From NCBI GenBank assembly GCA_032433595.1, contig JASWJB010000015.1, positions 1 to 64,000 of the forward strand: a DNA stretch of 64,000 nucleotides. Reading direction: 5' to 3'. The notes below the pieces were generated by a model, which worked only from the letters and a program-made list of their open reading frames with translations, was not told the DNA's origin and made no database searches. Made by a program: the position numbers and the translations under genes. Of this stretch, positions 1-11,410 are shown piece after piece (within the stretch, counting starts at the first letter, position 1; each line of letters begins with the position of its first letter). This DNA comes from Conoideocrella luteorostrata (taxonomy: Eukaryota; Ascomycota; Sordariomycetes; Hypocreales; Clavicipitaceae).

Positions 1-1279
1 CAGACGGGGGGGCAGCGTAGGGGGTGGGGGAGCACGTTGGCGCTAAAAGGCAGCACCGAGTCCACTGGCCAGCCCGCCAGCTGGACAAGTCCACAGGGGG
101 AGAGAAATCGGGGGTGCGGGGAAGCACAAGGACACGCAAACGCAGGCGCAGAAGAAGGTCAACATCAACCATGGACCCAACACACAAACACACGCAACCC
201 ACAACCCCATACATTATCGGCCGTGCTTGACTCCTCTGCGCCTGCCGTCGCGATCATCTCCACGCTGCACGGCTGCATTTGCAAATCGACAATATCAAAC
301 GGTTTTGCATTGATGCGTGCCAGCGCCATCGTTGTCTCGGGGCGCCGTCATGGCACCTCCAATGAGCATAAAAATCAAAATTTAAATTAAACACGCACAT
401 GCTTTTGGAGCCGCACCCGTCCCGTACCCGCACCGAAATGTTGCCATCCCATCTGTACGAAACCACCACACCGGCGGCTCCAGCATCGCCAGCATCAAAC
501 AACCCCCCGACCTCCACAGCGCCCAGATCTTCGAGATCCACTTTTCCAAGGAAATGATCGGAAGCTAGCGTCAATAACCACTTCCATGTGTGTGTTTCTG
601 GTGTTTCAATCCGGCTCGGCTTATCTTACAAGGCATGTCAACGCATGTGGACTGGACACTCGAGGCAAAATGCGGCGCACAGCGATAAAACGGGCTTGCT
701 AGCTTCACCAATCAATCTATCTGGCGGCCACCGCTGGGAGTTTCAGATCAGGAGCCAGCTGTCTATTCCGGAATGCTCAGCTCGGTGTGGCAATCCTTGG
801 TCCGTAAGTGGCTGCTTTAGGACTGTCGGCCATCCCAAGTCTCAACAATTTTCACGCCGCATTATTTCTCCATCCCTCGGCAGTTTCAGAACACGGGCAT
901 AAAGGGGGAGCCACCCGCGTGGGAAAAGGAGATTATACTGACACATGATTATTCCGTAGCTAGCCAAACCAGAAGGTGGACTTATGCACTACGGCACTAC
1001 GTCTGTGTCATACTGTATCTCTAGCTCTGACTCTCGGCACATTCATAATCATAGGCCGGCGCAATCGTCAGCCTTGGCTGAACACCAGTACGAGCACGAC
1101 CTGCAGCAAACTTCCCAAGAATATTGCGAGATAGTGTGAGAATACTGTTATCATTAACAAGCAATCGTAAGTATGCACGCGCGTCTTGAGAAACGTTTCC
1201 CAGTCATCGTTCCCTCGATGCCTCGCTCTCACCTCACCGTGGACCGTTTGCTCGCGCAGGAGCAGACCATACCTCCTTT
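1..1279. other. Intergenic, no supported gene
   Basis: I see no open frame with recognisable domain content. The left end is G/C-rich with short G runs and carries only short, low-complexity overlapping frames. The right part lies beyond the stop codon of the lactonohydrolase gene and probably holds its 3' untranslated region. Confidence 0.5.
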
Positions 1280-2446
1280 CTACTGGCAGCCGACGCCAAA
1301 GTCTTTACAAACTTCCCTCCCCTGTGCCTTGATATTTTCAACAACCCACAGTCGATGATTCGAAAACACAAAGACTTTTCCGGGAGCAAATGCAAAATTG
1401 TTGCTCGTCTCACCGACAAATATCTTTCCCAGCAAGATGCCGTCTGGGTTCCAGACGTGTACGCCATCTCCACACCCAGCCCAAACATTTCCCTGCGTGT
1501 CACAGTGAATACCGTCAGGAAATCCCGTGTCAGCCCATGCAAAGGCCCGTCGATTCCTCAGTCGCTTCTCATCAACAATGTCAAAGGCGTATATCGTAGC
1601 AGGTTGCGTCGGGACGGCCTTGAATTGCTGAGCGCCTGTGTCAGTGACGTACAGCGTTTTTAGGTCAGGCGAAAATTCCAGGCCATTTGGCTGAACGAAG
1701 CCATCTGCCACAACTTGAATAATTCCGGTGGTAGGTTCGAACCGATAAACCTGCTTCGGCTGCGTCGGCTCGGATCGAAAATGTTGAAAATAGCCATAGT
1801 CTGCATCAGTGAACCACAGGTCGCCGGTGATGGGATGCTGACGCACATCGTTGAGTGACGAGAAGTTCCGGCCCAGAAAGCTGGTCACAATAGTCGTTGA
1901 CTTGTTGGTATTGGGATCCACGGCCAGCAATTGAGAGTAGGTATGAAAGTCTCCCTCATCACACCAGATCTGCATTGGCGGCGTCTCGTTATGCTGGCAA
2001 CCAGGAGGGTAGTACGACGACCCGCCATTTGCCATTGCTAGATTCGGAAACTGTGTGCTGTGGAATGGGTAGTCATCTGAATCCAAGCTCACAACCGTAA
2101 TGTTGATGTTGTCCTCCAGGCTCTTGTAATTCGACGAGACATATAGCGAGTTGTCACGTCGATTGTAGATGCCCGCTTCGTGGAAGGCCTCCCATGGAAG
2201 ATCCCAGACTTTCCTCGCCCTCGCGCCGTGTCCAAGCACATTGTAAAACTCCGGCTGGTACGCCTGTAGTGATATTGCCGGCACTGACAGGTTTGACAGC
2301 GAGGTAAAATACGTGGCATCTGCGGCACCAGCCAGCAGGCTGACGTTGACGAGCGAAGACATTTGCTGACTGTCCAGATGCAGTCGCGAGATGAAATCGT
2401 ACGACAGAGGAATGGCAGCTATTCCCTGGCCCGAGGGCAGTGACAT
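1280..2446 (-). CDS. SMP-30/gluconolactonase-like lactonohydrolase
   Basis: A single-exon protein of 388 aa with the six-bladed beta-propeller signature of the SMP-30/gluconolactonase/LRE family, which hydrolyses sugar or aromatic lactones using a bound divalent metal. Visible motifs in order are EAGIYNRR (first metal-ligand Glu), SSLNDVRQHPITGDLWFTDA, QPNGLEFSPD, YVTDTG and GFPDGIHCDTQGNVWAG (the Asp ligand), as in fungal secreted lactonases. Several Asn-X-Ser/Thr sites suggest a secretory route, but this reading frame has no convincing signal peptide, so a short upstream exon or another start is possible. The first Met is the only one before the conserved N-terminal region. The substrate cannot be predicted. 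Confidence 0.87.
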   Translation of the reverse strand: MSLPSGQGIAAIPLSYDFISRLHLDSQQMSSLVNVSLLAGAADATYFTSLSNLSVPAISLQAYQPEFYNVLGHGARARKVWDLPWEAFHEAGIYNRRDNSLYVSSNYKSLEDNINITVVSLDSDDYPFHSTQFPNLAMANGGSSYYPPGCQHNETPPMQIWCDEGDFHTYSQLLAVDPNTNKSTTIVTSFLGRNFSSLNDVRQHPITGDLWFTDADYGYFQHFRSEPTQPKQVYRFEPTTGIIQVVADGFVQPNGLEFSPDLKTLYVTDTGAQQFKAVPTQPATIYAFDIVDEKRLRNRRAFAWADTGFPDGIHCDTQGNVWAGCGDGVHVWNPDGILLGKIFVGETSNNFAFAPGKVFVFSNHRLWVVENIKAQGREVCKDFGVGCQ

Positions 2447-3199
2447 TATTTAAATGCTCTCAAGAGGAGATGATCCCGCTTTTCAGAATAGCCAGACCAC
2501 TCCGGCTTGCGATGAACCAGCTTGCGATGAGCTAGTATCCCCAAATCCCCGCCAGCCTGCATCGTCGTTTTGACCCCACCAAGATAGGTGGTTTTTCACC
2601 GCCAATGGGTTAGTGGGAAGAACGAGACGTTTGTTCCACGGTTATCCACGCCGACCTTCCTCTTCCCCATCTACTAATTAACCCGAGCGGAGCGCACGCG
2701 ATTTTAGTTTTCCGTGTTTTTGGCCTCTGCTTCAATCTGGTCCAGGCCCTTAACTTCCGCTGAATTTCACAGCATCACGCACGCCATACGCTTTGGTCAC
2801 CTGGTCATTGAGACCTGGTTTGAGACCTGATCATTAGACAAGCAGATGCCTCTACGAATTTGAATTGGTATTTATGCAGGGCAACCCAAAGGGCAAGGCT
2901 TCTGTGGAACTATTACACGCAACCGTCGGGTTAGCCTTGTTTGCGAATGAAAACTAGTATGAGCATTTAGCCGGTAACCAAATCGTTTGGCCAGTGATGG
3001 AGCATTCTAAAGGGTAGTCGCAAAGGATTATTTGCCATCACTGAGCTTATTAGTTGCAAGCACCCCAGCACATCTCACTGGCCGCAGCGATTCGCAACGT
3101 CTCGCCTAATAGTTGTTGCTTTAGGACAAGGCCGACTAATCCGATATGGAATTCATCATCATTAAAAGCGCTGTATTTGTACATGTAACTAACCCTGGA
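2447..3199. other. Intergenic, promoter of lactonohydrolase
   Basis: This stretch separates two minus-strand genes and holds the upstream region of the lactonohydrolase and the 3' region of the 7TM gene. An AT-rich TTTAAATA lies directly next to the lactonohydrolase ATG. I see no coding content. Confidence 0.5.
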
Positions 3200-4309
3200 C
3201 TATCGAGGGGTTAGCTGGGCCTGTGAAGAAGACGATGACGCCCTGTCGGCTTCTTGGCCTTCGTCTGCCTCTGTGGCTGACTTCCCCGTTGAACTATTCG
3301 CTCCTGTTGACGGTCTAGTGGCCGGCAATTGTCGTCCATTTTGACTGACTGTAACTGCCGTTGTCTTTACGATTTCGACCCCTTCCGGAGGGCTGTTTTC
3401 GCCTGGTCGCTCGGCAGTGACCTGCATGCTATACTCGGCTCCGCCGGGTCTTTGCGTGGCATTTCTCAAATATCTTTCCAGTGCAACATCTGTGGATGTG
3501 TCGTAATGAACCGACGTCATGTTGCGTCCCGCGCGTAGATGCTGCGAAAATTCCACGAGCCGGTTCAGCACGCTAAATTCTGACTTCAGCTTCACGCTGT
3601 AAACTAACGCTTTCCAGGCCGTTTGTATGTCGTAGTGCTCGGTGAATTCGAGGCAGAGGATGCTGATGTCGAGGAGAACGACAAAAACATTGACCAGGAT
3701 CAAGTGTCCCATAACTCGTCGCATCGACGAGCTGGCGATGCCGCGCTGCATTTTCAAAAGCCTCGTCGTTTCAACAATGTATAGACTCGAAATAAGGACC
3801 TCTTGGACGAAGAAAACGGTCAACTGTATTTTTTCGAAGACGGAGTACGGCTTTCGAAAAAGCTCGGGGTTGTTCGAGTTCGTGCCGTAGACTAGGACGA
3901 TGACGGGGACGCTGAGCCAGATGGCATTCACGATAATCATGCCCAAAACGTAACGCAGCAATCGCGGGTCGTGCATCACAATGTGCAGCCGAGAGTAAAG
4001 TACCAAGGATTGCCCCGTAACCATGGAGCACCAGCCGATTAGGATGAGAGTCGCATGCAGATATCCAGATTGATCGGGATTAAGGTGCCGAAGCAGGTAA
4101 CCCACGGCATTGAAGGCGATCCCCCATGTTGAGCAGGTAAAACTCCAAAAGTAGAGGCCCCGAAAGCGCTTGAACGTGGTGATGACCAGGAAATTGAGCT
4201 CGATCACATTATAGAGGGCGATACTGATGAAGACGACGATGACGAGCCAGTAACTTTGGTAGGGCCCGGAGCGTCCGTCGCCGCTGGTGTCGACGGTAGA
4301 GTCGCTCAT
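3200..4309 (-). CDS. Seven-transmembrane fungal membrane protein (DUF7703-like)
   Basis: A single-exon 369-aa protein. About seven hydrophobic segments fill residues 20-265, joined by short loops containing motifs such as YNVIELNFLVITTFKRFRG and RGLYFWSF. A polar Ser/Gln/Glu-rich tail of about 100 residues follows. The arrangement resembles the fungal-specific DUF7703 integral membrane family and, more loosely, Pth11/rhodopsin-like 7TM proteins, but there is no CFEM domain and no extracellular cysteine cluster. A plasma-membrane sensory role is plausible but not demonstrated. The Met start is followed by a short polar N-terminus before the first membrane segment, which fits an extracellular N-terminus. 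Confidence 0.75.
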   Translation of the reverse strand: MSDSTVDTSGDGRSGPYQSYWLVIVVFISIALYNVIELNFLVITTFKRFRGLYFWSFTCSTWGIAFNAVGYLLRHLNPDQSGYLHATLILIGWCSMVTGQSLVLYSRLHIVMHDPRLLRYVLGMIIVNAIWLSVPVIVLVYGTNSNNPELFRKPYSVFEKIQLTVFFVQEVLISSLYIVETTRLLKMQRGIASSSMRRVMGHLILVNVFVVLLDISILCLEFTEHYDIQTAWKALVYSVKLKSEFSVLNRLVEFSQHLRAGRNMTSVHYDTSTDVALERYLRNATQRPGGAEYSMQVTAERPGENSPPEGVEIVKTTAVTVSQNGRQLPATRPSTGANSSTGKSATEADEGQEADRASSSSSQAQLTPR

Positions 4310-6632
4310 CGGCGCGGCAGAGAATTCGACGATGTTGAAAGCTTCATGTCCGAAGAGCGAGTGCTTGTGCTCGACAGCCGCGCATTATCGAGACAGAGGG
4401 GGTGACAGCGGTGTCCAGATTTGACATTCGTTCGCGATCTGGATAGGTTGAGAAGCGGCCTCAAAGCCAGCGTCCCAATACGGAGTGACTATAACTACGG
4501 AGTACGGCAGATGCAGATGGCATTAGGCGCAGAGACCGACCGACAGCCGGGTCTAGCTTTGCCCAGCAGCCAAGGCGAGTCAGGACTGAGACTTTTAGCG
4601 ACTTTCGGCTGGAATGATGATACCTCAACGCCGAGCTATATTGTCGTGTTTCGTTTGTTTTCCCAGTCTCTGGCTGCGGTCGCTCGCGGCTAGACAGCCA
4701 GGGGGGGCAAGTGTGATTGAGCACTAACCCTGTTCTGTGCGCCGTGTTCCGCTGTGTTCCGCTGTGGCTGGACGCCATGCTACAGAACAAAGCCTGCTAA
4801 CGGAGAAAGTTCCCAGAGGGTGGCCCAGTAATCCCTTAGTGATGGTCTGTAGTTACGTAGCACGAACCATGAGATCGGCAGAGCTGCGCAGCGCCAGCAC
4901 ATCAAACGGAGGTCCCGGCGCAGTTGACATTTCTGCATGCAGCATTGCAGATGGCCCATCCACCGTCTTCATCACCAATCATGGGCTGTGGTCAAGCTGC
5001 AGGATCTGAACCCTCGGTGGTATCAACCTTGGAGAGCCACGCAATAAAAATAGGAGAGCCCTTGGTTGTTCATCTGGGATTAAATTTCCTTGACAGATCA
5101 AGGACCCGACAGGTCTGGTAGCGTTACATCTAGGGTTGCTGCATGCCAGGGGGTTGGTGAGTGACATCTGAGGACAGCCATCGTTATTCGGCATGGCCGC
5201 CTGCACTGCAGGCGTGCCGTCTGTCTGTCGCCATATCTCAGCAATTGGCGCTTGGTAGTGGTCACTGCTAAGTCGAACAAAGTTCAATGCCAACTTTTAG
5301 CTCTCTTTTTGTATGGAGCAGGTAAGGAAGGCAAGGTTGGTACGGAGGACCTGTCAGCGCCCGGAAATGTCTGATGGGGAACCTAACCTTACTGTCGTTG
5401 CCGAGAATGCTTAGCACCGGACCATCCGGTATCCGGTCAATCCTGTTTTAAGAAGGACAGACAATGCAGCGAGATGGGATTGCCGCGAGCAGAGCACGGG
5501 GAAGAGGCATTTTTGTGTCTAGCACCACCCACACAAGGGTGACCAGAGTAGTATTGTAGCCACATCGACACCTTTAGCGTCAATGCGTCGTGGTTATACG
5601 GCGACTGGTCGATGTTACCATCATGTGCTCTGTGTTCATTAAAGGCAGGCACACTTTCAAGTCGGCGTCGTACGGACAGTTTCTCTCATCAAACCAAATG
5701 CCTGAAGTGCATTTTTCTTCGCCAAGATCGCACTGCAACACGCTTGCCGGAACGGAGCACCCGTTCTTGCTCCGAACAAAAAAAGCTGTGAAATTTTTTT
5801 GTTGTCAGTTATCGCGGCGTTTTAATTGTGCGACAATACGGCTCGCATTCCCGACTCAGCACCAGTGACAACACCTTCAATTGTAGCAATAGTCTGAAAT
5901 CTGATGGTCCAACATTCGAGTATCGACTGCCCCAAGTGCCCCAAGTGTTGTTGAGCAAAGTTCGGTGGCGGGCGTCCAGGTGGGTGCGTTCCGATGTCGG
6001 TCAAGTCGGGGTAGCGCTGTGACAGACAAAGCGGCTTCTATTTAAAAGTCGCTGGGGACAGAAGCCATCCTTTAGGTGCTCTGTGAGTTATATGGACCAC
6101 GGACCACGCATCCCGATGCGCTCGGTTATGGGATTTCGCATCGTGCCACGATCTTGCATGAGCTGGGAGCCCGGGCAGTTCCACCCTTGGAAATAAAGGG
6201 AATTAAGCCTAGTGGTGAATATCTCGAGCATCATTCGATAGCGACAATGACGTAACTGGTAATAAGATATCACCTGTTGGGCCGGTGTTTAATGGTCGGT
6301 GAATGTGCTCGTATGATCTTTTGGTGGGTACATTATTTAACTGAACCACTGGACAGGGTATAGAGAAGCAGAAATTTTTTTGTCGCTGACGATGTCGCTC
6401 ACGATGCTTACGTCGGTCCAAGCCGACGGCATCAACATTGATGAGCGCCTAATGATATAAGAAACCTATGCGTGGTTTGCACCATTTCGTTCAATCTAAT
6501 GCTGGCATTCGTACGATAACAACGGACGCTGTGCAAAGGAGTGTCGACCATCCCCGTACAATACTTAGCTCATAGTTTGTTATACAGGTTATTCTTTTGT
6601 GTCCTTCTCGTTTGAGCGCTGTTCTCGCCAAT
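4310..6632. other. Divergent intergenic region
   Basis: This 2.3-kb region lies between the divergently transcribed 7TM gene and flavohemoglobin. A TACGGAGTA-type motif occurs around 4495-4505, and a TATTTAAAAG element near 6040 could be TATA-like. No reading frame here shows recognisable domains. Confidence 0.5.
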
Positions 6633-7883
6633 ATGGCGCTGACCTATACGCAATGCCAAAAGATCCGGGCGACGATACCAGCGCTAAACACTCGAGGCGA
6701 AGAAATAATTGCGGCATTTTACCAATGTCTCCTACGTGGGCATCCTGAGCTCAGGAGCTATTTCAACACGGCAAACCAGGAAAACAAGCATCAACCGCGG
6801 GCCATGGCATCATTAATAATCCAGTTTGCCAATAACGTCAACCACATTTACGAGTTGATTCCCAAGATGGAGCGCATCTGCCAAAAGCATTGTTCCGTCG
6901 GCGTTCAGCCTCACCACTACGAACCCATGGGACAGCATCTTCTGGAGGCGTTTACGAGCATACTGGACCCTTCAATGACTCTAGACGCAAAGATGGCGTG
7001 GAAAAATGCCTATTGGATGCTGGCCAACATGTTCATTGCCAGGGAAAAGCAGTTGTACAAATCATTCGGATCGTGGACCGGCTGGCGACAGTTCGAAGTC
7101 GTAGACAAGGTTCCTGAGAGCCAAGACATTGTCTCCTTTTACCTCAAGCCGCAGGACGGGAAGCGTCTACCCACATTCATGCCAGGGCAATATGTATCCA
7201 TCAGAGTTAAAACATCTGGAAAGGAGTACAAGCAAATTCGACAGTACGCCTTGAGCGAAGCTCCAAATACAGACTACTTTCGGATTACAGTCGAGCGAAG
7301 CCAAGGAAATACTCATTCCCAGCCGAAGAAACATGGCTGTCCTTACAGTACTCTTCCACCTGGCGCGGTGTCGAACCATCTCATCGATAACGTTGTAGCG
7401 GGCAGCACAATCGAGCTGTCCCATCCAGCCGGGCACGTCTTCCTCGATACGACAAATCTCTCCAACGCCCCAGTTGTACTTCTCTCGACAGGCATCGGCG
7501 CGACGCCTATGCTTTCGATTCTAAGTTATCTAGACAAGCATCAACCAGAACGGCCGATTTCTTGGATCAGTACATCGAACAAACCCAGACCTTTCAAATC
7601 GCACATTGAAGCTCTTTGCGCCACAAAGAACAACTTGCGATGTGCAGATCTTAGTAGATTACTTGATGCTCATGATGATGTGCCGGACTGTGATAAACTG
7701 AACAGCGCGGAGCTCGACCTCTTTGCAATTGAACCAGAGGATTTGTACTTGAACCATGAGTGTACAGAGTATTACATCTGCGGTCCTGAGTCCACTATGG
7801 CACAGTTTGTTGATCTTCTGGGGAACCACGGCGTGGACAAGTCACGCATCAAATGCGAACTTCAAACTGTAGGAAAGTACTAG
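6633..7883 (+). CDS. fhb: Flavohemoglobin (nitric oxide dioxygenase)
   Basis: A single-exon 416-aa protein. The N-terminal globin domain (about residues 1-140) carries the proximal-His region KHCSVGVQPHHYEPMGQHLL. A ferredoxin-reductase FAD domain follows, with FMPGQYVSI and the FAD-binding RQYALSE. The NAD(P)H domain has VVLLSTGIGATPMLSIL and YICGPESTM. The enzyme converts NO plus O2 to nitrate using NAD(P)H and protects cells against nitrosative stress. I place the start at 6633 (MALTYTQ), where the globin homology begins; an in-frame Met 36 nt upstream adds 12 residues without family support. The length is typical. Fungi often have one cytosolic and one mitochondrial copy; no targeting peptide is obvious here. 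Confidence 0.93.
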   Translation: MALTYTQCQKIRATIPALNTRGEEIIAAFYQCLLRGHPELRSYFNTANQENKHQPRAMASLIIQFANNVNHIYELIPKMERICQKHCSVGVQPHHYEPMGQHLLEAFTSILDPSMTLDAKMAWKNAYWMLANMFIAREKQLYKSFGSWTGWRQFEVVDKVPESQDIVSFYLKPQDGKRLPTFMPGQYVSIRVKTSGKEYKQIRQYALSEAPNTDYFRITVERSQGNTHSQPKKHGCPYSTLPPGAVSNHLIDNVVAGSTIELSHPAGHVFLDTTNLSNAPVVLLSTGIGATPMLSILSYLDKHQPERPISWISTSNKPRPFKSHIEALCATKNNLRCADLSRLLDAHDDVPDCDKLNSAELDLFAIEPEDLYLNHECTEYYICGPESTMAQFVDLLGNHGVDKSRIKCELQTVGKY

Positions 7884-9350
7884 AGAACGACATACCCGCG
7901 CTTAATGGCATCAATTTTGTGATTTGTTAGCCCTCAATTTCAGTGAACAATTCGTATTTTAGTACTCTCACGCAGACTCTCATACAATGTTAAGATTTCT
8001 GAAGTTCAAGTCTTTCCGAAATGTGTACGCTGCGCCTAGGGCGACGGTTAAACATCCTTCACTATATGTCTCTTCAAAAGGGTTTCGCGCATAGCTGGTT
8101 TCTGATGAGAGCAACAATCCAGATCGCGTCGCACGGCCGAAGACACCTGTACAGTAATGACTTTGCGCGGTCATGCGACACGGCCCAGTCGTAAATGCAA
8201 GGAACCAGTTATCGTTGTCCGGCTCTACACAGCTTTCCAGCCAAACCTGCCGGGAAATCGGAACCAAGTCCGTTTTTAGCCTACACGTTAACTACGAGAA
8301 TGACAGTAAAGGATGTGTATTTTCGCCTCTCTGGGGCGACGGACGACCCCGTCCGCTCCGTAGCTGCCGGAGTGCTTGAATGTGCAGGAGAAATGTTTCA
8401 CATGCGGATTGTGTGCAGCAAAGACGGGACATGCTTCCATTTTAGGCAGTTGACCAGATCGTCAGAGGATGCGCACTGCCACTAGCAGGGCCCTGTAATT
8501 CCAAAACTTTTGGTTTGGAAGTGTGCTAGTTAGTGTGGCGGTCAATCCAAGCACGCAAGTACACTGAGAGCAAGCAGTAACGACACTTTGTCCGTGCTTC
8601 AGACACCCTGCAAATGTCTCGCACAAGACGTAGCGAACCACGCAAATAATGTCCGTAGTGTGTGCTAAGTACAAAAACAAATCAGCTAAAATTTCTCACG
8701 TTTTGCCTTTGAGCAACATGCTACAGAAGTTGGCGACTAAGGGGGTAATTATGTGAAGCTTTTCGCGGGGCTGAGCCTGTAGCCGATGGAACAGCTTCTT
8801 TAGCCTGATACCGGAGGAATTGGCCGGTCTAGGAAGCTGACTGAAGTGCAATCAGTGAATAAACCCGTCGTCAAGCTGCCAGAAATGCACTTCTTTAGAA
8901 CCCATGCTGTTTTTGGTTTATTTTTTTTTTTCTCCCAAGAATTCCCGCGACTGTATCGCACTCGGTGTGTCACAGCAAGGCACTGCAGGGCGCTAGGGTT
9001 GAGTTTATCCAGAAAGTACACTATCGAGAACGTCAGACTACAAGAAAAGTCATTTCAGTAAGGGTAAATCGGCTATATTGAAGACGAAACCATGGCGGAA
9101 TCGCTTTCTTTATCCTAAATTGTTTTGCATTATTAAAGGACCTTTCGTGATTTTAAGCTCCTGCTGTGCGTATTGTTTGGAAGTTCGAGATGTCTCATCA
9201 TCGAATATGTATATAAACCTCGACTACGCAGCGACGGTTGAGTAGTATCGCTTGGCCGCTACGTTCTATGACACGCATTGTTCGTAATCATTGTGTCAAC
9301 TCCGCAACAAAACTGCATTCTTCTACTCGAATCTCAGACTTACATACGCC
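7884..9350. other. Intergenic, upstream of endopolygalacturonase
   Basis: No convincing gene lies between the flavohemoglobin stop and the GH28 start. The right end is the GH28 promoter with a TATA box. The remainder is mixed-composition DNA with short chance frames. Confidence 0.5.
9210..9217 (+). promoter_or_regulatory. TATA box of GH28 gene
   Basis: The sequence TATATAAA lies about 134 nt before the endopolygalacturonase ATG, a normal distance for an inducible secreted-enzyme gene in filamentous fungi. It is assigned by position and sequence only. Confidence 0.55.
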
Positions 9351-10485
9351 ATGCTGCCCGTAGTCTTTCTCCTGCCCGTCTTGGCCGGTATCGTTACTGC
9401 AAAACCAGCATCCGTCACGGCCAGAGCTTCCTGTACATTTACAGACGCCGCGACTGCCATCAAAAGAAAAGGAAGCTGCAGCAGCATAACACTCAGGAGT
9501 ATCGCAGTTCCTGCTGGGCAGACCCTTGATCTGACAGGCCTCAATGATGGCACACATGTGAGGGAAGCGCTCGCTCCGATCTGAAACTCACATTTAACCG
9601 AGATCACAGGTTATCTTTGCTGGAAAGACCACGTTTGGGTATAAGGAATGGAAGGGTCCTTTGATCTCCATCTCAGGCAAAAATATACTTATTGAAGGTG
9701 CCGCTGGCCACAGTGTCGACTGTGATGGCAAGCGGTGGTGGGATGGTCAGGGCGGAAACGGCGGCAAGCTGAAGCCCAAATTCTTCAGTGCTCACAACCT
9801 CATTGACTCGAGTATCAAATCCCTTAATGTCTTCAACACTCCGGTTCAGGCGTTCAGTATCAGCTCCGTGACCAATCTGAGCGTCTCCAACGTCCATTTG
9901 GACAACTCCCTTGGTGATACGCATGGAGGTCATAATACGGACGCTTTCGACGTGGGATCTTCAACGGGAGTTTATATCTCCGGCGCTGTAGTTAGGAACC
10001 AAGATGACTGCCTTGCCGTCAACTCCGGCACTAACATCACATTCACAGGCGGTGACTGTTCTGGTGGTCACGGCCTGTCTATCGGTTCCGTCGGTGGCAG
10101 GAGTTCAAACATCGTCAAAGCAGTACGCATTCTCAACTCCAAAATATCCAACTCGGAGAACGGCATCCGAATCAAGACCGTGTCAGGGGCAACCGGCTCC
10201 GTCTCGGGCGTGGTATATGACAATATTTCTCTGTCCAATATCACCAAATTCGGAATTGTCATTGAGCAGGATTACAAAAACGGCGGCCCAACTGGAACAC
10301 CGACCTCTGGGGTGCCTATTACTGGTGTCACCATTAACAAGGTCATTGGGAATGTCAACCCGAGTGGCACGAATGTCTACATTCTCTGTGCTTCATGCTC
10401 TGATTGGAAGTGGACTAATAACAACGTCGCTGGTGGCAAAAAGGCAAAGAAAAACGAGGGAGTTCCACCAGGAGTGACTGTTTAA
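9351..10485 (+). CDS. Endopolygalacturonase, GH28
   Basis: Two exons, 9351-9557 and 9610-10485, with a 52-nt GTGAGG...CACAG intron, give 360 aa. A signal peptide ([17 protein letters not shown]) leads into a right-handed beta-helix. All GH28 active-site motifs are present: [24 protein letters not shown] and RIKT. In the spliced model the catalytic and binding residues fall at D180, D201, D202, H223, R256 and K258, which I recall as the numbering of Aspergillus niger PGII; this strongly supports the intron call. The enzyme is secreted and cleaves alpha-1,4-galacturonan in pectin. The next gene converges on it from the right. Confidence 0.95.
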
Positions 10486-10663
10486 GAAGATTATAGTCTT
10501 GACATTGGTTCTCGTAAAGTACAAAATAAGCAAAAGGTCAGAATAAGTAAGGTCAGGCTTGTTTCGGTGTCCACAACCGATAAGTAGTCGCAACACCGGT
10601 TCTTGGACACCTTGCATATAGTTCAAGAGAAAGTATGCACATTAATCCATACCCTTGCATGTG

Positions 10664-11410
10664 TTACTTTAGCAGTCGCCGGGACCCAGTTTCCGACCAA
10701 ATACGCGCATACCACTGATGCAACTCCTCCATCCACGGTGGCATCGGACCCTTCACGCCTAATGCCTTGCCCTGGCTGGAAAATAGGCAACTCTTCAACG
10801 TAAGTTCGACTTCCCCTCGCACGTCATCAACCACAGCGCCAATGACGAACAGACCATCACTTCCTCGCAAGGCTTGGTTCCGAGGCGAGTCACCGCAGCG
10901 CACGGTGATGGACGTGGGTGTCTTCTCTACCACCTCGAAGTGGTCGACAATACAGGTTCCTTTCTCATACTTGCTTTGAGAAAGCTGTTGCTTTGTCCAT
11001 AGGTGGGTGCTGGTTTCAGGACCGTAGTACTTCCATTGAAGATAGCGTCGTTGAATCTCAAAGCCTACGGTATATCAGCTCTCGGATTCTAGCAGTCAGT
11101 AGTTAATGCCCGTATAAGTATATTTCCGTCACTTACCAGCGCCCGACCAAACACCGCGACAGTATTCCAAAGCAAGATCACCTGGGTTTTTAAGAAGTTC
11201 GGGTCTAATCTTGTCCAGCGGAAGGCGTTTGATGCATATATCCTGAGTTGCGGGATTTGCCGAGGGATTGTATCTCTTGAACAGCTTCGACGTCCAAATT
11301 GGGTCTGCAGCGGCAAGGGGTGAGATGACGGGATTTTTGGCGGCCAAGTAGGCTGCAAGGCTCGTTGATCCGATGAGAGACGAGAAGGCGGCTTTGGCGA
11401 TGAGGCCCAT
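10664..11410 (-). CDS. Conserved fungal protein of unknown function
   Basis: Exon 1 is 11137-11410 and exon 2 is 10664-11064, split by a 72-nt GTAAGT...CGTAG intron; the product is 224 aa. The N-terminus is hydrophobic (IAKAAFSSLIGSTSLAAYL) and could be a membrane anchor or targeting segment. The body contains SANPATQDICIKRLPLDKI, LALEYCRGVWSG, VEKTPTSITVRCGDSPRNQ and a C-terminal WMEELHQWYARIWSETGS. It looks like a widespread, uncharacterised ascomycete protein, possibly an SRPBCC-like fold, but I cannot name a function. Both splice junctions preserve an unbroken frame. Confidence 0.8.
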
